Of a DNA stretch of 64,000 bases, positions 60,486 to 64,000 are shown piece after piece. Under the pieces are notes generated by a model. The model did no database searches and had not been told where the DNA came from. It saw nothing but the letters and a program-made list of their open reading frames with translations. The DNA is from Ciceribacter sp. T2.26MG-112.2. GTDB taxonomy: Bacteria; Pseudomonadota; Alphaproteobacteria; Rhizobiales; Rhizobiaceae. Position 1 is the first letter of the stretch; the number at the start of each line of letters is the position of its first letter. The DNA lies in the NCBI RefSeq assembly GCF_900492205.1, contig NZ_UEYQ01000015.1:1-64000 (forward strand), given 5' to 3'. The translations under genes and the position numbers were made by a program.

Positions 60486-60499
60486 ACTATAGAGATTAT
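60486..60499 (+). promoter_or_regulatory. CTATAGAGATTATT element upstream of ssuA
   Basis: The sequence lies about 55 bases before the ssuA start at 60554 in a 356-base gap without a gene. The CTATAGAG core matches one half of the sbp repeat. A -10 function is also possible. Confidence 0.38.
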
Positions 60500-60553
60500 T
60501 ACTTTGAGGCATTGTTTCAGGAGTGCCGCGATTGGCACACATCGGAGGTCGAC

Positions 60554-61516
60554 ATGATTACCAGGAGACAGGGTCTCAAACTTGCCGCAGCCCTTGCCGT
60601 CGCTGCCTTGCCCCTCACGCGGACGGCATGGGCGCAAGCCAAGAAGATCCGGATCGGCTGGCAGAAGTTTGGCGTGCTGGCGCTTGCCAAGCAGCAGGGC
60701 GCGCTTGAGAAGCGCTTTGCCGACCGTGGCATCAGCATCGAGTGGTCAGAGTTCACCTCGGGTCCGCCGCTCCTCGAAGCGCTCGGTGCCGGCTCGCTCG
60801 ATTTTGGCCCGACCGGCGACGTTCCGCCGCTCTTTGCCCAGGCCGCCCGCGGCGATCTCGTCTATGTCGGCACCTACAAGCCGCCGGCTGCCTTTCATGG
60901 CATCCTCGTTCACAAGGATTCGGCGATCAAGACGCTTGCCGATCTCAAGGGTGTCAAGCTTGCCTACAAGCGCGGATCGAGCGCCCACAACTTCGCCTTC
61001 AAGGCCTTGGCCAAGGTCGGTCTGACGCCGGATGACGTCGAGAATGTCGACCTGCCGCCGCCGGATGCGGCCGCCGCCTTCAAGAATGGCAGCATCGATG
61101 CCTGGTCGATCTGGGATCCTTATTTCGCCATCGCCGAGAGGGACCCGAACGCCCGCCTGCTGACCACCTCGGAGGGCATCGTCGAGGCCTGGGGCTACTT
61201 CCTCGGCAACGGCGCCTTCGCTTCGCAGAACCCCGAACTGATCACCGAGATCCTCGATGAACTCGCCAAGGTCGGTGCTGCCGCCCAAGCGGACATCGGG
61301 GCAACCACTGCGGCACTGTCGGAAATTACCGGAGTTCCCGCCGACGTCACCCGGGTGACGCTGACGCGCGCCGGCTCCGATCTCGGCAAGGTTGGCACGG
61401 TGTCTGACGAGGCCGTCGCCTACCAGCAGGCGCTGGCCGACGACTTCCACGCGCTCGGCGTCCTGCCGAAGAAGCTCACCATCTCGGACATCGTCTGGCG
61501 CCCCAAGGCCAGCTGA
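60554..61516 (+). CDS. ssuA: Sulfonate ABC transporter substrate-binding protein (SsuA), first copy
   Basis: The 320-residue periplasmic protein has a signal peptide ending TAWA and the SsuA pattern IRIGWQKFGVLALAKQQG, SGPPLLEALGAGSLDFGPTGDVPP and KLTISDIVWRPKAS at the C-terminus. GGAGG lies 5 bases before the ATG at 60554. No Cys and only the initiator Met. It binds alkanesulfonates for the ssu transporter. A close paralogue follows 26 bases downstream. Confidence 0.9.
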   Translation: MITRRQGLKLAAALAVAALPLTRTAWAQAKKIRIGWQKFGVLALAKQQGALEKRFADRGISIEWSEFTSGPPLLEALGAGSLDFGPTGDVPPLFAQAARGDLVYVGTYKPPAAFHGILVHKDSAIKTLADLKGVKLAYKRGSSAHNFAFKALAKVGLTPDDVENVDLPPPDAAAAFKNGSIDAWSIWDPYFAIAERDPNARLLTTSEGIVEAWGYFLGNGAFASQNPELITEILDELAKVGAAAQADIGATTAALSEITGVPADVTRVTLTRAGSDLGKVGTVSDEAVAYQQALADDFHALGVLPKKLTISDIVWRPKAS

Positions 61517-61542
61517 TCCCACCAACCCATCGGAGAGATACC

Positions 61543-62508
61543 ATGATCACGCGCAGGCAAAGTTTGGCACTGATCGGAGCGGCAGCGACCTCGCTTTCCA
61601 TGCCCGTCCTCCGGCCCGCCCGGGCGGCGACGACCGTGTTTCGTATCGGCTGGCAGAAGAATGGCGTGCTCGCGCTGGCGAAGCGCACGGGCGCCATCGA
61701 AAAGAGACTGGCGCCGCGGGGTATCAGCGTCACCTGGTCGGAATTCACCTCTGGTCCACCGCTTCTGGAAGCGCTCGGCGCCGGGTCGCTCGATTTCGGC
61801 CCGACCGGCGATGTTCCGCCACTCTTCGCCCAGGCCGCCGGCGGCAATCTGCTCTATGTCGGCACCTATCGCGGTCCCTCTACCGGGTCAGCCATCCTCG
61901 TCCACAAGGACTCGTCGATCGCCTCGCTTGAGGACCTGAAAGGCAAGAAGGTCGCGTTCAAGCGCGGTTCGAGCGCCCATAATTTCACCGTCAAGGCGCT
62001 TCGCAAGGCGGGTCTCGAAGTTGGCGACGTCGAGGCGATCGACCTTCCTCCGCCGGATGCGGCCGCGGCCTTCAAGACCGGCAGCATCGACGCCTGGGCG
62101 ATCTGGGATCCCTACTACGCGATCGCCGAAACCGATCCGCAGACGCGCGTGCTGACGACCGCGGAGGGCATCGTCGATAGCTGGAGCTTCTACTTCGGCA
62201 ATGGCGACTTCACGGCGGCCAATCCGGATGTGCTGTCGGAGGTGATCGATGAACTGGCAAAGACCGGCGCCTGGGCGCAATCGCACATCGAAGAGACGAT
62301 CTCCGCGCTTTCGGAAATCACCGGCGTGCCGATCGAGGTGACCCGCACCGTGCTGACCCGCAAGGGCGCCGACCTTGGCAAGGTCCATCCGCTGACCGAG
62401 GAGGCGATTTCCTATCAGCAGGCGCTGGCCGATGAGTTCCATGGCCTCGGCATCCTGCCGAAGAAGCTCACCATTTCCGATATCGTCTGGCGGCCGAAGG
62501 CCAGCTGA
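61543..62508 (+). CDS. ssuA: Sulfonate ABC transporter substrate-binding protein (SsuA), second copy
   Basis: The 321-residue protein is a tandem paralogue of the preceding ssuA. It keeps the same C-terminal 14 residues and the SGPPLLEALGAGSLDFGPTGDVPP core, but differs in the ligand-facing segments, for example TYRGPSTGSA against TYKPPAAFHG. Its mature part has no Cys or Met. Two binding proteins may widen the sulfonate range of one transporter. Confidence 0.9.
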   Translation: MITRRQSLALIGAAATSLSMPVLRPARAATTVFRIGWQKNGVLALAKRTGAIEKRLAPRGISVTWSEFTSGPPLLEALGAGSLDFGPTGDVPPLFAQAAGGNLLYVGTYRGPSTGSAILVHKDSSIASLEDLKGKKVAFKRGSSAHNFTVKALRKAGLEVGDVEAIDLPPPDAAAAFKTGSIDAWAIWDPYYAIAETDPQTRVLTTAEGIVDSWSFYFGNGDFTAANPDVLSEVIDELAKTGAWAQSHIEETISALSEITGVPIEVTRTVLTRKGADLGKVHPLTEEAISYQQALADEFHGLGILPKKLTISDIVWRPKAS

Positions 62509-62533
62509 CTCCCATTGTTGAAAGGACCTTGAC

Positions 62534-63703
62534 ATGACCAAGACCGAAAAGCCGCTCGATTTCCTCTGGTTCATCCCGACCTCGGGTGACGGATCCTATC
62601 TCGGCTCCGACGACCGCAGCCGGCCCGCCGATCCGGGCTATTTCCGCGAGATTGCCACCGCCGCCGATCGCCTCGGCTATACCGGTGTGCTGATCCCGAC
62701 CGGTGTGGCCTGCGAGGAGTCCTTCGTGCTGGCAGGCCATCTTGCGGCCGTCACGGAGAAGCTGAAATTCCTCGTCGCCATCCGTCCGGGCACGGCTTCA
62801 CCGGCTTACTATGCGCGCCTGGCCTCGACGCTCGACCGCGTTTCCAATGGACGTCTGCTGCTGAACATCGTCGTCGGCGGCAGCGCCCAGGAACTGGCGG
62901 GTGACGGCATTTTCCTGCCGCATGACGAACGCTACGCCCATGCCGAAGAATTCTTCCAGGTTTTCAATCAACTGATCGAAACCGGCAAAGCCAATCTCGA
63001 CGGCAAGTACATCAAGGCGCTGAATGCCCAGCTCGGCATCCCGCCGGTCCAGGAACCGCGCCCGCCGCTTTACTTCGGCGGCTCGTCGGACGCGGCGATC
63101 GAGTTTGCCGGTGGTCGCGTCGACAAGTACCTGACCTGGGGCGAACCGCCGGCGCAGGTGGCGGAAAAGATCGCCTCCGTCCGCAAGGCGGCCGCATCCA
63201 GGGGCAAGGACGTGAGTTTCGGCATCCGTCTGCACTTCATCGTTCGCGAAACGGACGAGGAGGCCTGGGCCGCTGCCGACCGGCTGATCTCCAAGCTCTC
63301 AGACGAGGCGATCGAAGCGGCGCAGGAGGTGTTTGCCAAGAGCTCCGATTCCGTCGGCCAGGCACGCATGGTGGCGCTTCACAATGGCCGGCGCGACAAG
63401 CTGGAAGTTTCGCCGAACCTCTGGGCCGGCATTGGTCTGGTTCGTTCGGGCGCCGGCACCGCGCTGGTCGGCTCGCCGAAGACGGTCGCCGCCCGCCTGC
63501 GCGAATACCAGGCGCTCGGCATCGATACGATCGTCGCTTCCGGCTACCCGCATCTGGAGGAGGCCTACACCGTCTCCGAGCTGCTCTTCCCGGAAATCGG
63601 CCTTGGCGGCCCACGCAACCAGATCCGCTCGTCCTTCGGCGAGCGCCAAGTCTTCGGCGGCGGCGGCCACGGCGGCAACGTCAAGCTCGTGTCCGGTTCC
63701 TGA
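62534..63703 (+). CDS. ssuD: FMNH2-dependent alkanesulfonate monooxygenase (SsuD)
   Basis: The 389-residue luciferase-like enzyme releases sulfite from alkanesulfonates. It has the SsuD pattern: [16 protein letters not shown], the [14 protein letters not shown] region with the conserved active-site Cys, [23 protein letters not shown], and the C-terminal [16 protein letters not shown]. Only 2 Met and that single Cys. It is followed by a hairpin and the ssuC gene. SsuE, its flavin reductase, is not in the window. Confidence 0.92.
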   Translation: MTKTEKPLDFLWFIPTSGDGSYLGSDDRSRPADPGYFREIATAADRLGYTGVLIPTGVACEESFVLAGHLAAVTEKLKFLVAIRPGTASPAYYARLASTLDRVSNGRLLLNIVVGGSAQELAGDGIFLPHDERYAHAEEFFQVFNQLIETGKANLDGKYIKALNAQLGIPPVQEPRPPLYFGGSSDAAIEFAGGRVDKYLTWGEPPAQVAEKIASVRKAAASRGKDVSFGIRLHFIVRETDEEAWAAADRLISKLSDEAIEAAQEVFAKSSDSVGQARMVALHNGRRDKLEVSPNLWAGIGLVRSGAGTALVGSPKTVAARLREYQALGIDTIVASGYPHLEEAYTVSELLFPEIGLGGPRNQIRSSFGERQVFGGGGHGGNVKLVSGS

Positions 63704-63733
63704 GCCGCCGAAATCGGCACTTCGATTGCCCCT

Positions 63734-63759
63734 CAGCCGTCCGGTAAGCCGGACGGCTG
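63734..63759 (+). terminator. Intercistronic hairpin after ssuD
   Basis: CAGCCGTCCGG (63734-63744), loop TAAG and CCGGACGGCTG (63749-63759), an 11-bp stem 24 bases before the ssuC start. No T run; likely mRNA stabilisation or partial termination. Confidence 0.5.
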
Positions 63760-63782
63760 TACCTCTGACCAGGAGACAGGAC

Positions 63783-64000
63783 ATGACGGCATACGAGATC
63801 GTAACCGATGCGGAGGCGCGACGCGCCCGCCTCACAATACCCGCCATCAGCTTGCCCAATATCCGGCTCGCAGGGCTGCTGCCCTACTTGCTGCCGGCCG
63901 TCGTACTTGTGGTGTGGCAGTTCCTGTCCTCGGCCGGGTGGATCTCGTCGCGGATCATGCCGGCCCCGACCGATGTGGGCCTTGCCTTCGTCGACCAGTT
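63783..64000 (+). CDS. ssuC: Sulfonate ABC transporter permease (SsuC), N-terminal part, cut by window end
   Basis: Seventy-two codons are visible: a polar start, then the LAGLLPYLLPAVVLVVWQFL helix and SSRIMPAPTDVGLAFVD, the typical beginning of SsuC. AGGAGACAGGAC precedes the ATG at 63783. The remainder, and presumably ssuB, lies beyond the right edge. Confidence 0.85.
   Translation, partial: MTAYEIVTDAEARRARLTIPAISLPNIRLAGLLPYLLPAVVLVVWQFLSSAGWISSRIMPAPTDVGLAFVDQ

Noticed and set aside
1..64000. CRISPR array, rRNA genes, intact insertion sequences, replication origin
   Set aside because: No regularly spaced direct repeats, rRNA motifs, complete transposases or iteron/DnaA-box clusters were seen while reading the window.

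Overview
The window looks like a high-GC alphaproteobacterium of the Rhizobiales (Rhizobium/Agrobacterium/Shinella type). The signs are protein resemblance, ATGA-overlapping operons, a Rhizobium-style cold-shock protein and AapJQM-like transport genes. It is accessory DNA. The left edge is the end of a Tn3-family transposon (transposase C-terminus plus a 38-bp terminal repeat) inserted in a dinB remnant, followed by a truncated nitronate monooxygenase gene. No rRNA, intact tRNA, CRISPR array or replication origin was seen. Layout, part 1 (0.8-21 kb): a catabolic cluster for an aryl-acid handled as its CoA thioester. It has a PaaK-like CoA ligase, a complete three-component Rieske dioxygenase (alpha, beta, ferredoxin, ferredoxin reductase), an SCP2-type thiolase beside an HMG-CoA-synthase-like/DUF35 fusion, an alpha-methylacyl-CoA racemase, an SDR, enoyl-CoA hydratases, an esterase, a LIV-type ABC importer, a hydratase/3-hydroxyacyl-CoA dehydrogenase fusion, PaaG and PaaI. 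A TetR regulator sits inside it, and five copies of a similar operator-like sequence lie at the three divergent promoter regions. The gene set resembles the ibuprofen (ipf) system of Sphingomonas combined with part of the phenylacetate (paa) pathway. Part 2 (21-25 kb): cspA, a small XRE regulator, a LysR regulator, and an arsenic-type module (arsR, an ArsO-like flavoprotein, a decayed MFS gene) with two matching ArsR operators. Part 3 (25.4-64 kb): a nearly continuous sulfur-scavenging island. In order it carries: a peptide/nickel-type ABC system with a luciferase-like monooxygenase and two CMD/AhpD proteins; an Aap-like amino-acid transporter without its ATPase; an alpha/beta hydrolase and two tiny genes; tauABC; an FAD/NAD(P)-binding protein; MetY with a small membrane protein and a sulfonate-type transporter; MetQNI with a 2OG oxygenase, an aminotransferase and a D-2-hydroxyacid dehydrogenase; a DszA-like monooxygenase with two SfnB-type flavoproteins; an aldo/keto reductase; sulfate-binding protein; and ssuA-ssuA-ssuD-ssuC, cut by the window end. 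Many soluble proteins of part 3 contain almost no cysteine or methionine (MetY and one SfnB homologue have only the initiator Met), as expected of genes expressed under sulfur starvation. AT-rich TATAGA-type elements or inverted repeats recur upstream of its operons. Starts were chosen from ribosome binding sites and family alignment; coordinates of short sites were read by eye.
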